Of a stretch of DNA of 20,386 nucleotides, positions 7,254 through 15,216 are shown piece by piece. Numbering within the stretch: position 1 is the stretch's first letter; every line of letters starts with the position of its first letter. The notes under the pieces are model-generated. The model had not been told where the DNA came from. It worked only from the letters and a program-made list of their open reading frames with translations, and did no database searches. The translations under genes were made by a program, and so were the position numbers. This DNA is from Bryobacterales bacterium (GTDB taxonomy: Bacteria; Acidobacteriota; Terriglobia; Bryobacterales; Bryobacteraceae): NCBI GenBank assembly GCA_003132865.1, contig PKYZ01000148.1:3560-23945 (forward strand), read 5' to 3'.

Positions 7254-7416
7254 GCGCTACCTCCGGGGCAGCGTAGGGGCGTCCACCTACCGCAGATCGG
7301 CATGGCCGATGATCGGTTAGGGCAATACAGCATTCGGGTCAACGACCAGTGGCGGATCTGCTTCCGTTGGATGCAGCCCGATGCCTTTGATGTTGAGATT
7401 GTAGACTACCATTTAG
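7254..7416 (+). pseudogene. higB: higB toxin remnant (5'-truncated)
   Basis: The frame starting at 7254 gives LPPG and then GQYSIRVNDQWRICFRW and FDVEIVDYH, which is the C-terminal half of a RelE/HigB ribosome-dependent mRNA interferase. The N-terminal half is missing: an in-frame TGA at 7251-7253 and the end of the nuclease gene at 7229 leave no room for it. The segment between LPPG and GQYS does not match the family well. After DYH the frame runs on past the expected stop, which appears one base out of frame at 7414-7416. An ATG at 7302 would give a 63-residue product, but this would lack most of the fold. It sits directly upstream of higA in the normal higB-higA order. Probably inactive. 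Confidence 0.72.
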
Positions 7417-7426
7417 GACATAGCCG

Positions 7427-7735
7427 ATGCCAACGAAGACCAAGACGATGCCCCCAATTCACCCCGGCGAAACGCTCCGGGAGGACTTCTTGAAGCCATT
7501 GGGACTGACCGCCAATCGGCTGGCAACCGAACTCTTCGTGCCCGTGACGCGCGTCAACGATATCGTCCGTGGACGACGCGCCATCACCGCGGACACCGCA
7601 TTGCGGCTGGCTCGCTACTTCGGAACGACGCCTCAGTTTTGGATAAACCTCCAGTCAAACTACGACCTGGAGTTGGCGCAGGACGCGAGGGGCTCCGAGA
7701 TCGAGGGCCGTGTCCGGCCTCATCGGGCTGCGTGA
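7427..7735 (+). CDS. higA: HigA-type antitoxin, XRE family
   Basis: This is a 102-residue DNA-binding antitoxin of the HigA class. The family signature is complete: PPIHPGETLREDFLKPLGL at residues 9-27, a helix-turn-helix over about 27-60 (TANRLATELFVPVTRVNDIV, then RGRRAITADTALRLARYFG), and TTPQFWINLQSNYDLELA near the end. It normally neutralises HigB and represses its own operon. The ATG at 7427 is preceded by AGGA with good spacing. The neighbouring higB is only a remnant, so the antitoxin appears to be orphaned; it may persist as a regulator or by protecting against a related toxin elsewhere. It is followed after 3 nt by a hicB-like gene, probably in the same transcript. Confidence 0.9.
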   Translation: MPTKTKTMPPIHPGETLREDFLKPLGLTANRLATELFVPVTRVNDIVRGRRAITADTALRLARYFGTTPQFWINLQSNYDLELAQDARGSEIEGRVRPHRAA

Positions 7736-7738
7736 GCT

Positions 7739-7945
7739 ATGAAGCGACTGTTCGCCGCGACCGTCTGGCGCGAAGACAACTGGCACGTCTCCCAGTGTCT
7801 CGAACTGGATGTCGCCAGCCAGGGCGAGACTGAAGAAGAGTCTCTGGCAAATCTGAGGGAAGCGCTCGAACTCCATTTCGAACCGCCGCAACCCACGCGC
7901 CCGCCCAAGTTGCACGTCCTCGAGGTCGAGGTTGGCGCGGCCTAA
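7739..7945 (+). CDS. HicB-like antitoxin without HicA
   Basis: This 68-residue protein has the HicB/UPF0150 N-terminal fold: an ATVWREDNWHVSQCLELDVASQ strand-turn-strand opening with the usual cysteine, then GETEEESLANLREALELHFE, the helix typical of the family. HicB binds and inhibits the HicA mRNA interferase, often with a C-terminal DNA-binding domain that is absent here. No hicA is visible on either side: upstream is higA, 3 nt away, and downstream to 8085 there is no reading frame of HicA type. It may be an orphan antitoxin or a second partner acquired by the higBA locus. The start is fixed by the short gap to higA and the family N-terminus. Confidence 0.82.
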   Translation: MKRLFAATVWREDNWHVSQCLELDVASQGETEEESLANLREALELHFEPPQPTRPPKLHVLEVEVGAA

Positions 7946-8073
7946 CACCCAGCGCCCTGTCCGCTCCCGCGTCACACCATCCCACAACCGCACACCGCCA
8001 TCACTCCGCCGCCGGCCTAACTTGCTGAATCGATTCCCGGCGCGCCTGGCATAAAGCCTGCCTACACGATCCC

Positions 8074-8078
8074 GGAGG
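8074..8078 (+). promoter_or_regulatory. Strong Shine-Dalgarno site of the ADOP permease gene
   Basis: GGAGG lies 7 nt before the ATG at 8086 and sets that start. The 140-nt gap after hicB shows no clear terminator. A weak -10-like CATAAA at 8050-8055 may be part of a promoter. Confidence 0.6.
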
Positions 8079-8085
8079 ATTTTCG

Positions 8086-10503
8086 ATGAACACAGTCGCC
8101 GATCTTAACACTGATCTCCGCTATGCCTTCCGCAACCTGCGGCGCAATCGCGCCTTCACCGCGGTGGCGATCGGCGCGCTGGCCATCGGCATCGGCGCGA
8201 ATACGGCTGTCTTTACGGTCGTCGAATCGGTGCTGCTGCGGCCCTTGCCCTACCACGAACCGTCTCAGTTGTACACCGTCCGGCCCACTCCAAAGACGCC
8301 GAGCCCCTTCGAACTCGGCAGCATGTCGGACCCCGGATTCATCGCCTGCCTGTCCGCCAGTACGGCATTTCAGCAGCTTGCGGCCTACAACTTCTTGAAC
8401 TGGAACGGCACCGGAGCCGGCGATCCCGTAGTGGTTCACGGCGAGGCGGTGACCACCAATTTCTTCGCCACTCTCGGCGTTCAGCCCCAACTTGGGCGCG
8501 GGTTTCGGGCCGAAGAGGAGTCGCCAGCCGGCGCAAAAGTCGCGGTCCTGAGCGACGCATTTTGGCGCACTCATTTCCAGGGCGGCCGCGATGCGCTCGG
8601 CAAATCTATCTTTCTCGACGGCGAGCCGCACATGATCGTCGGCGTCATGCCAACCGCTTTCGACCCCACTGTGGAACTGTGGGTCCCGGCGATCCTCAAG
8701 CCGGACAATCATCACATCGCCTTCCGCCAGGCGATCGGCCGCCTCGCCGTCGGAGCCACCGTTGCGCGCGCCAAAGCGGAACTGGACGCGGCCGATGTGC
8801 GCATCGCGGCGGACGAGCGTCGTGCCAAGACCGACGAGACCGAAATGATCATCGCCCCCCTGCGCGACGCCGTCGTCGGCAACGCCCGGCCTGCCTTGCT
8901 TGTCTTTCTGGGCGCCGTCGGATGCGTGCTGCTGATCGCCTGCGTCAATGTCGCCAACCTGCTGCTCTCCCGCGCGTCGGCGCGCAAGCAGGAGATCGCC
9001 ATTCGCGCATCGCTGGGCGCCACCCGCTGGCGCCTGGCGCGGCAACTGCTCACCGAGAGCGCCGTACTCGGCGTCATCGGCGGATTACTCGGGCTCATCG
9101 TCGCGCTGTGGGGAGTGGAAACCTTGATCCAGCTCGCGCCGGCAAATCGCATTCCGCGCATCGACGAGATCCGCTTCGACGGCTGGGTGTTCGTTTTCAA
9201 TATCGGTGTCTCCCTGCTCACCAGCATGCTGTTCGGCCTGGCGCCTGCGCTGCAGTTGACGCGCGCGCGGCAGACGCGAAACTGGAAGGACGCGGCGGCC
9301 CGCGGCAGCGCCCGTACTGGCGCGCTGCGCTCTTTGCTGGTCATGGCGGAAGTGGCGCTGGCTCTGATTCTCCTGATCGGCGCGGGTCTGTTGGTGCGCA
9401 GCTTCGAGAAACTGCGCGCCGTGAATCTCGGCTTCCGGCCCGATAACGTCCTGGCGATGAGCATGCAATTGAACGGCACGCCATACGAATCGGCCGCGCA
9501 AATCCAGCGATTCGATAACGAGATTCTGGAGCGCATCTCACGCGTGAACGGTGTGACTGCTGCGGGCCTGGTGAACTGGCTGCCGATGTCCGACGCCCTT
9601 ATCCAGGGAGATTTCAAACTGGGTGACCAGCAACCGCCGCCGGACGTGATCGTCGCCAAGCCGGCCGTCAGCCCCGGCTACTTTCGGGCGATGGGCATCC
9701 CACTCGAGCGCGGCCGGTCGTTCGACGAACACGACACCCTGAAATCCGCGCCCGTCGCGATGGTGGACGAATCGTTCGCCCGCCGCTTCTGGCCGAACCA
9801 GAATCCCATTGGCAAGCGCATCAGTTTCGCCGGCAATCCCAAGGCGGAGGACGATTGGATGACCGTGGTCGGGGTAGCCGGATCGATCCGGCAGGAGAAT
9901 CCGGCATCGCGGTACATGACGATTTACCAGCCGGTCGCACAGGTGCAAGTGCCGTTCTTCCTGCAGGAAGTCAGCTTCGTGGTGCGTTCGAATGCGAACA
10001 CGGCCAGCCTGGCGCCGGCTTTGCGCGCGCAGGTCTGGGACGTGGACAAAGACCTGCCCATACGCGCGATTGCCAGCATGCAGGACTTGCTGTACGCCTC
10101 CACGGCTGAGCCGCGCTTCCAAACGCGCGTGCTCGCTTCGTTTTCCTCCATCGCTTTTCTGCTCGCCATCGTCGGCATCTACGGCGTGATGGCTTACTCG
10201 GTGACGCAGCGGACACAGGAGATCGGCATCCGCATGGCGATCGGCGCGCAACGCGGCCACATCGTCCAAATGATTTTGTGGCGCAGCGCGGCGTTGGTCG
10301 CGGGCGGGTTGGCGATCGGACTCGCCGGCGCCTGGGCCGCCACGCGTGTGCTGAAGGACTTTCTATTCGAGGTGACGCCCTTCGATCCGCTGACTTTCGC
10401 CGCCGTATCGCTGTTGCTGGCATTGGTGGCGCTGGCCGCCTGCTACATTCCGGCCCGGCGCGCGGCCGCTATCGATCCGCTGGTGGCATTACGATATGAG
10501 TAG
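8086..10503 (+). CDS. ADOP-type ABC transporter permease (MacB/FtsX domains, duplicated)
   Basis: This 805-residue inner-membrane protein has two copies of the MacB periplasmic core plus FtsX permease unit, the layout of acidobacterial duplicated orphan permeases (ADOP). The opening LNTDLRYAFRNLRRNRAFTA and the ending ARRAAAIDPLVALRYE are typical. Membrane segments can be read near residues 22-50, 265-290, 325-345, 365-390, 420-445, 680-705, 735-755 and 770-790, with large extracytoplasmic domains between. The signature before the second segment pair, ASARKQEIAIRASLGATRWR, recurs as RTQEIGIRMAIGAQRGH in the second half. No ATP-binding subunit is nearby, as usual for these orphan permeases. 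Substrate and function are unknown. A gene starts at the very next base after its stop, suggesting coupling. Confidence 0.93.
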   Translation: MNTVADLNTDLRYAFRNLRRNRAFTAVAIGALAIGIGANTAVFTVVESVLLRPLPYHEPSQLYTVRPTPKTPSPFELGSMSDPGFIACLSASTAFQQLAAYNFLNWNGTGAGDPVVVHGEAVTTNFFATLGVQPQLGRGFRAEEESPAGAKVAVLSDAFWRTHFQGGRDALGKSIFLDGEPHMIVGVMPTAFDPTVELWVPAILKPDNHHIAFRQAIGRLAVGATVARAKAELDAADVRIAADERRAKTDETEMIIAPLRDAVVGNARPALLVFLGAVGCVLLIACVNVANLLLSRASARKQEIAIRASLGATRWRLARQLLTESAVLGVIGGLLGLIVALWGVETLIQLAPANRIPRIDEIRFDGWVFVFNIGVSLLTSMLFGLAPALQLTRARQTRNWKDAAARGSARTGALRSLLVMAEVALALILLIGAGLLVRSFEKLRAVNLGFRPDNVLAMSMQLNGTPYESAAQIQRFDNEILERISRVNGVTAAGLVNWLPMSDALIQGDFKLGDQQPPPDVIVAKPAVSPGYFRAMGIPLERGRSFDEHDTLKSAPVAMVDESFARRFWPNQNPIGKRISFAGNPKAEDDWMTVVGVAGSIRQENPASRYMTIYQPVAQVQVPFFLQEVSFVVRSNANTASLAPALRAQVWDVDKDLPIRAIASMQDLLYASTAEPRFQTRVLASFSSIAFLLAIVGIYGVMAYSVTQRTQEIGIRMAIGAQRGHIVQMILWRSAALVAGGLAIGLAGAWAATRVLKDFLFEVTPFDPLTFAAVSLLLALVALAACYIPARRAAAIDPLVALRYE

Positions 10504-11910
10504 ATGGCGGAAGAATCCGGCAGCACTCGGCCCAAAGCCCTAAAGATTAATCTCGACGGCCGCAAGTTCGGCACGTTTGCCGAGATCGGCGCCGGCCAGG
10601 AAGTGGCCCGTTGGTTCTTCCACGCAGGTAAAGCCGCCGGCACCATCGCCAAGACCATTTCCGCGTACGACATGGCCATCAGCGATGGCCTTTACGGTCC
10701 GACGCAGCGCTACGTCAGCCGCCAGCGTCTGGAGGCCATGCTCGAAAATGAGTTCAAAAGCCTGGTGGAGCGCCTGGACCAGACGCGGGGCGAGCACACC
10801 GCGTTCTTTGTATTCGCGGATACCTCCGCCACGCAAACCCACTCGCATCGCCCCGCGGGCCATAGCTGGCTGGGCGTGCGCTTCCAGACGGAGCCCCGCG
10901 GCGAGCCTTCCGAAATCATTCTCCACGTGGAGATGCTGGACCCTGTCACCGTCGAACAGCAGGAGGCGCTCGGACTGGCCGGCGTGAACCTGATCTACGG
11001 CGCATTCTACTACGCGGACGATCCCACGCACCTGATCGCCTCCCTGATGGACGATCTGAGCCGCCGCCGGATTGAAGTAGACATGATCAAGTTTTCGGGC
11101 CCCGCCTTCGCCAAGGTGGACAACCGCCTGATGAGTCTGCAACTCGTCGAACAGGGGCTTACCGACGCGGCCATGTTCACGGCCGATGGCGAGGTCGTCG
11201 AACCCGCGGAAGTGCTCTACAACAAGCCGGTGATGATCGAGCGAGGCAGCTTCCGGCCGGTTACCAACGTCACGCTGGAGATGCTGGATCGCGCCGTGCG
11301 CCAGCTTCAGCAGGACTGCCCGCCTGCCCAGGATCTGGTCGCCATCATGGAGATGACCTTGAATAACCTGATGTCCGAACAGGCCATCGATCACCAGGAT
11401 TTCCTGGCGCGCGTCGACATTCTGGGCGCACTGGGCAAAATCGTCATGATTTCGAACTACACCAGGTTCGACAAGGTCACCAGCTACCTGCGCCACTACA
11501 CGCAGAATTGGATCGGGATGGCCATGGGCGTCCCCACCCTGCGCGAGGTGTTCGAGGAGAAGTATTACACCGAAATGGAAGGCGGCATCCTGGAGGGTTT
11601 GGGCAGACTCTTACAGGGGCGCGTCAAGCTGTTCATCTATCCGACCAGAGAGACAGATGCCGGAGAGCTGACTACGTCCGATCGGCTAGACGTGAAACCG
11701 GAACTGAGCCACCTATACAGACATCTCGTCGAGAACGGTTACATCGCATCCATACGCGAGTTCGACCCCGGCGAGTTGCACGTCACGCCGGGCGCAGTGC
11801 TGGCAGGCATCCAGTCCGGCGACCCAAGCTGGGAAAAGCTGGTGCCGCCGCAGGCCGCCGCGGTGATCAAGCAGAAAGGCTTGTTCGGGTACCGGGCGGC
11901 CGGCGGTTGA
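10504..11910 (+). CDS. Conserved-looking cytosolic protein of unknown function
   Basis: This 468-residue protein has no signal peptide or membrane segment and belongs to no domain family I can name with confidence. It opens with a disordered-looking MAEESGSTRPKALKINLDG, followed by well-formed alternating helices and strands, such as GQEVARWFFHAGKAAGTIAK and EIILHVEMLDPVTVEQQEAL. The middle holds MSLQLVEQGLTDAAMFTADG, with a phrase on an unset target (EVLYNKPVMIERGSFRPVTN), and the end holds HLYRHLVENGYIASIREFDP. The whole reads as an intact, selected enzyme-like protein. Its ATG directly follows the permease stop with no gap and no good ribosome binding site, so translation probably depends on the upstream gene. 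That link may be accidental or may point to a shared process; function is unassigned. Confidence 0.75.
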   Translation: MAEESGSTRPKALKINLDGRKFGTFAEIGAGQEVARWFFHAGKAAGTIAKTISAYDMAISDGLYGPTQRYVSRQRLEAMLENEFKSLVERLDQTRGEHTAFFVFADTSATQTHSHRPAGHSWLGVRFQTEPRGEPSEIILHVEMLDPVTVEQQEALGLAGVNLIYGAFYYADDPTHLIASLMDDLSRRRIEVDMIKFSGPAFAKVDNRLMSLQLVEQGLTDAAMFTADGEVVEPAEVLYNKPVMIERGSFRPVTNVTLEMLDRAVRQLQQDCPPAQDLVAIMEMTLNNLMSEQAIDHQDFLARVDILGALGKIVMISNYTRFDKVTSYLRHYTQNWIGMAMGVPTLREVFEEKYYTEMEGGILEGLGRLLQGRVKLFIYPTRETDAGELTTSDRLDVKPELSHLYRHLVENGYIASIREFDPGELHVTPGAVLAGIQSGDPSWEKLVPPQAAAVIKQKGLFGYRAAGG

Positions 11911-12000
11911 GCCAGTCTCGCGTGTTCCCACGCGACGAAATACCGCATCAACGGGATGCCGCCAACCCCCACTCTAGCTCTAACTTGTCTATAGGAAACT

Positions 12001-12520
12001 TTTCCTGCGGCGCCCCCGCCCGCAGTGCAACAAGCTAAAACGAGCGCCCCTGAGAAACCCGTGATCTCGCTGTTTGCCGCTTCGCCCGGAGCCATAGACA
12101 AGGGCGGCGAAACAACCCTGCGTTGGGCCTAGCGGCACCGCGTCCGCCACGGCCAGTGTCAGCATCCTCGTGCACACCGCATCTGGGATGCCGGATCGGG
12201 CGACCAAGATCCGGATACAGGATTTGATCAACCGCATTCATGACGCCCTGACGCCAAGACCCTCGGCGAGATCCTGAAGCAGTATCCGGATTATAAGCTC
12301 ACCGTACAGGGCTATTGCGATGAGCGCGGGTCGGAAAAGTACAACCTGCCCTCGGCGATAAGCGCGCCAATCAAGCCAAGGAGTATCTGGCCTCGCTGGG
12401 GGTTCCGGGCGCTCAACTGAAGACCATCAGCTACAGCAAAGAGAAGCAGGTCTGCAAGCGAGCACGATGAAGCGTGCTGGCAGAAGAACCGCCGCGCGCA
12501 CATCAACGCAGGAGCAGTAA
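12001..12520 (+). pseudogene. Decayed Pal/OmpA-like peptidoglycan-associated lipoprotein gene
   Basis: The remains of an acidobacterial Pal-like gene can be read across shifting frames. From 12001: a proline-rich stretch, then KPVISLFAASPGAIDKGGET and TLRWA, an Ig-like opening that meets a stop at 12130. After a one-base shift, SGTASATASVSI follows. From 12250 another frame gives LGEILKQYPDYKLTVQGYCD and ERGSEKYNL, the OmpA/Pal core with its peptidoglycan-binding CDERGS/YN motif. From 12351, GDKRANQAKEYLASLGV and LKTISYSKEKQVCK; from 12460, EHDEACWQKNRRAHI, the typical Pal ending. At least four frameshifts, a missing lipoprotein signal and an apparent internal loss make it non-functional. The rest of 11911-12599 shows no gene. 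No tolB or tol-pal genes are nearby. Confidence 0.85.
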
Positions 12521-12586
12521 AGCCCGTTGCGTGCCGCCGCGGGTAGATGTAACAATGCGGCGGCGTGCTACGGTCTGATACGCTAC

Positions 12587-12592
12587 GGAGGA
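12587..12592 (+). promoter_or_regulatory. Shine-Dalgarno site of the secreted TIGR03437-type gene
   Basis: GGAGGA occurs a few bases before the ATG at 12600, at normal spacing, and supports that start over any internal ATG. The upstream stretch is the pal pseudogene, so the promoter must lie in or just after that remnant. Confidence 0.5.
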
Positions 12593-12599
12593 TAGGCGC

Positions 12600-13838
12600 A
12601 TGTCTTTGCGAATCGCTTCGTTCGGCTGCCGGTTTTGGGTGGCCCTGATCTGTATCCCTTCGTCTACCGCCATCGGCGCCGAGCCGGTCAATGTCATGAA
12701 TCTCGGCCCGAATCAGCCCTTGGCCCTTACTCTCAACCTGTCGCCGAACAACGCGGATACGCTGTTGTTTTTCGATAACACACCTCTGTCGGCGTCCGGT
12801 GTTCCGTCGATCACAGGCCAGCTTTTCAACAATGGCAATCTTCTGGGGACGTTTACTCAGCTCCAGACTGGATATTTCGAAATGGCTTTCGAGTCGTTAA
12901 CGACTCAGCCCACTTCGCCCCCAGGTCCTGCGGTTGGGATTCTCCCTACCCAGGTGGACTTCAGCGGTTTAAACAAGGGAACGACTACGGGCTGTCTGTT
13001 CGTGACCGTGACCGGGGGATCGATCAGCCTCAATCCCGCCGCATTCGTCGCCTACGATGCCCTGATCTCGGATAGCTTCACCCCCCTAGGCGGCATGAGT
13101 TCGCAATTCTACTGGTCGGTACCTCCTCAGGCGCTTTCCATCGACGCCATGGTGAACGCGGCCGCCTACGGCTGGGGCGCCGGCTTAGCGCCCGGGAGCA
13201 TCGCCTCGGTTTATGGGAACTTCAGTCAGATCTGCCCGGCGGATGTCGAGAGCAGCCCGCTTCCCACCAGCCTCTCGGGACTCTCCATGCAGTTTGGCAA
13301 CCAGGCCCAAGCGCCTCTGTTCTACGCCTCGATGCAACAGGTGAACTTGCAGATTCCCTGGGAGCTGGCAAGCCAGATGCAGACTACCTTGGCCGCGACG
13401 ATCAATGGTCAGAGTATCGCCGGACAGACCTTCAGCCTTGCGCTATTTTCGCCCGGAATCTTCTCGATGAATTCCCAGGGTACCGGCCAGGGCGCGATCC
13501 TCGATTCCTCCTATCGCCTGGTGGACTCCTCGAATCCGGCAACACCCGGCACGACCGTCATCTTGATCTACTGCACCGGCCTCGGACAAGTTACCAACCA
13601 ACCTCCGACCGGTTCACCCGCCGCAGGCAACCCGCTCTCAGAGACGGTCACGAAGCCGATGGTGACCATAGGCGGAGTGCCCGCTAACGTGACCTTCTCC
13701 GGGCTCGCCCCGGGCTTCGTGGGCTTGTATCAGGTAAACGCGCAAGTACCCGCGAGTGCGCCGGCCGGACCTTCTGTTCCCGTCGTCGTTTCGATGGGCG
13801 GAGTCGACTCAAACCCGGTCACGATTGCCGTGCAGTAA
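12600..13838 (+). CDS. Secreted protein with Solibacter-type C-terminal domain (TIGR03437-like)
   Basis: This 412-residue exported protein begins with a signal peptide (about residues 1-26: basic start, FWVALICIPSSTAIGA, then likely cleavage before EPVN). Residues about 27-180 are a beta-rich domain I cannot name. From M184 to the end is the Solibacter C-terminal domain: MVNAAAYGWGAGLAPGSIAS, LPTSLSGLSMQFG, APLFYASMQQVNLQIPWEL, SPGIFS, VILIYCTGLGQV, VTIGGVPANVTFSGLAPGFV, GLYQVNAQVPA and SNPVTIAVQ. The domain is abundant in Solibacter-like genomes, always secreted, and has no proven function. It stands alone here rather than on a larger repeat protein. Its end overlaps the convergent permease gene by 20 nt. 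Confidence 0.9.
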   Translation: MSLRIASFGCRFWVALICIPSSTAIGAEPVNVMNLGPNQPLALTLNLSPNNADTLLFFDNTPLSASGVPSITGQLFNNGNLLGTFTQLQTGYFEMAFESLTTQPTSPPGPAVGILPTQVDFSGLNKGTTTGCLFVTVTGGSISLNPAAFVAYDALISDSFTPLGGMSSQFYWSVPPQALSIDAMVNAAAYGWGAGLAPGSIASVYGNFSQICPADVESSPLPTSLSGLSMQFGNQAQAPLFYASMQQVNLQIPWELASQMQTTLAATINGQSIAGQTFSLALFSPGIFSMNSQGTGQGAILDSSYRLVDSSNPATPGTTVILIYCTGLGQVTNQPPTGSPAAGNPLSETVTKPMVTIGGVPANVTFSGLAPGFVGLYQVNAQVPASAPAGPSVPVVVSMGGVDSNPVTIAVQ

Positions 13839-15147
13839 GTGGCATCGCCACCGTTCGCGGCTCGATGCCCGCTTTGGCAAGCACGGCGTAAACCACGAAG
13901 CCTGTCACGAAGCTATACAGCACCGCCGGCTGCACGTAAGTCTTCAGCGAATCGGAAACCGGCAGGAACGGCAGTATCCCGACCACGAAGCCCAGCGCCC
14001 ACGCCAGATATCCGGCCCAGTTGACGCCCTCGCGGGGACCCGCCCAACGCTTGCCCGAGAGCAGATAGTCCGCCGCCATGGCCCCGCAAATAGGACCGAA
14101 CGACGCGCCTACGATGGTGAAGAAGCCGATCAAATTTTGGGCGACGCCGGTCACCGCCAGCACGATGGACACGGTCACACCCGCCATGGTGGAGGAGATG
14201 CGCGGCACGCCCGGTATCATGGTCGAGAAGCTGTTGCCGGCAATAAACGCGCAGAAGCAGGCGGGCGCCACCGAGGCGATGGTGAACAGCGCGAACATGG
14301 CAGTGGCGAGCACGCCGCCGATGGACCGGATCACGTCGTCGTACCCGAGTCCAGGAAGCGCGTACAGCTTGCTGGCGCCGGCCACCGAGAGCAGCGGCAA
14401 TCCGGCCGCAAATACGATCGCCAGGGTAATGCCCGTCAAGCCGCCCATGCGCACATCTTTTTCGTTGCGGCTGTTCATCCCGAAATCCGCGCCGGCCGCG
14501 CCCGCCGTGGCGAAGAAGCCGATGATGATCTGTATCAGCAGCGTGAAGGCCACGAACGGATGCGGATCGGCCGGGACGTATTGTCCAATGCCCGAGCTGG
14601 TTCGAAAGAACACCAGCAGCACCATGGCGGCGGGAATCACGATAAGGTAGCGCGAAAGCTTGGCGACGTATTGAATCCCCATCACGCCGATGTAGGCCAT
14701 CCCGTAACCCCAGACGATGCCGATGAGGATGAAGGGCAGGCTCCCCGGCCCGGCCTTGGAACCGAACGTATTTAAGATGAACTGCGTCGAAATGGCCGTA
14801 TTCACCGCGAACCAGCCGACCTGCAGCAATCCCATCAGCAGGCCGGGCATCACGTAGCCGCCCGCCGTGCCGAAAGTCGAACTGCCGACCACGTAGAGCG
14901 GGTAGCCCGTCTTCATACCCAACATCGCCGGAGCGTAATAATAAAGCGCGTAGCTGAGCAGCCCAGCGACTACGATGGCGGCCATGCACAGGCCCACACC
15001 GGCGTGCGGAATGGTGTCCTTGGCGATCGAGAGGTAGAAGGCGATCCACAGAAAAATGCCCGCATAGCTGGGCGCTGTATTGGCATACCACGGACCGCGG
15101 TTCGACGTGGGATTCGGGACGGCTTTGGAAATGTAGTCGGGCAACAT
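13819..15147 (-). CDS. NCS1-family nucleobase/hydantoin permease (CodB-like)
   Basis: This 442-residue integral membrane transporter of the nucleobase:cation symporter-1 family reads as about 12 membrane segments. Family features are the N-terminal NRGPWYANTAPSYAG, the GYPLYVVGSSTFGTAGGYVM and GLLMGLLQVGWFAVNTAIS segments around the substrate-site helices, and AGGAGADFGMNSRNEKDVRMG-type charged loop text later in the chain. Members import cytosine, purines, allantoin, hydantoins or thiamine with H+ or Na+. The substrate cannot be read from this sequence, and no deaminase or hydantoinase gene is nearby. The ATG is preceded by AGGAGGGG at close spacing, a strong site. Its 3' end overlaps the secreted-protein gene on the other strand by 20 nt. 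Confidence 0.9.
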   Translation of the reverse strand: MLPDYISKAVPNPTSNRGPWYANTAPSYAGIFLWIAFYLSIAKDTIPHAGVGLCMAAIVVAGLLSYALYYYAPAMLGMKTGYPLYVVGSSTFGTAGGYVMPGLLMGLLQVGWFAVNTAISTQFILNTFGSKAGPGSLPFILIGIVWGYGMAYIGVMGIQYVAKLSRYLIVIPAAMVLLVFFRTSSGIGQYVPADPHPFVAFTLLIQIIIGFFATAGAAGADFGMNSRNEKDVRMGGLTGITLAIVFAAGLPLLSVAGASKLYALPGLGYDDVIRSIGGVLATAMFALFTIASVAPACFCAFIAGNSFSTMIPGVPRISSTMAGVTVSIVLAVTGVAQNLIGFFTIVGASFGPICGAMAADYLLSGKRWAGPREGVNWAGYLAWALGFVVGILPFLPVSDSLKTYVQPAVLYSFVTGFVVYAVLAKAGIEPRTVAMPLTARQS

Positions 15148-15171
15148 GGCCCCTCCTTTTGCGAAGCCGCC

Positions 15172-15177
15172 AGTATA
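15172..15177 (-). promoter_or_regulatory. Possible -10 element for the NCS1 permease gene
   Basis: On the minus strand the hexamer TATACT lies about 25 nt before the ATG, upstream of a strong AGGAGG site at 15152-15157. It would give a short leader. No good -35 match is seen, because the heptamer repeat occupies that area. Confidence 0.35.
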
Positions 15178-15188
15178 CTACGAAGACG

Positions 15189-15216
15189 GGTGCTGGGTCC
15201 TGGGTGTTGGGTTCTG
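15189..15216 (+). repeat. Heptamer tandem repeat, four units
   Basis: Four consecutive 7-nt units share the pattern GGTNNTG: GGTGCTG, GGTCCTG, GGTGTTG, GGTTCTG. A related five-unit run lies at 18836-18870 in the opposite orientation. The array sits just upstream of the permease promoter region. Confidence 0.7.

Noticed and set aside
7946..8085. hicA gene following hicB
   Set aside because: All frames in this gap were read for the HicA pattern (short, with a conserved histidine in a GSH-type motif), and none is present.
8062..9045. Long minus-strand reading frame opposite the ADOP permease (327 residues)
   Set aside because: The permease on the plus strand is certain, and the opposite frame reads as Arg/Gly/Ala/Asp-rich text with no domain.
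10540..11496. Minus-strand reading frame of 318 residues opposite the 468-residue gene
   Set aside because: The plus-strand product has better protein character and exact spacing to the upstream gene; the minus frame has no recognisable motif or ribosome site.
12001..12520. Possible small RNA or regulatory leader between 11911 and 12600
   Set aside because: Translation across frames shows a decayed Pal-like gene, which explains the sequence better than an RNA element.
13756..14775. Plus-strand reading frame of 339 residues across the NCS1 permease
   Set aside because: It is rich in His, Arg, Gly and Gln, the usual antisense image of a membrane protein gene, and lacks any family match.
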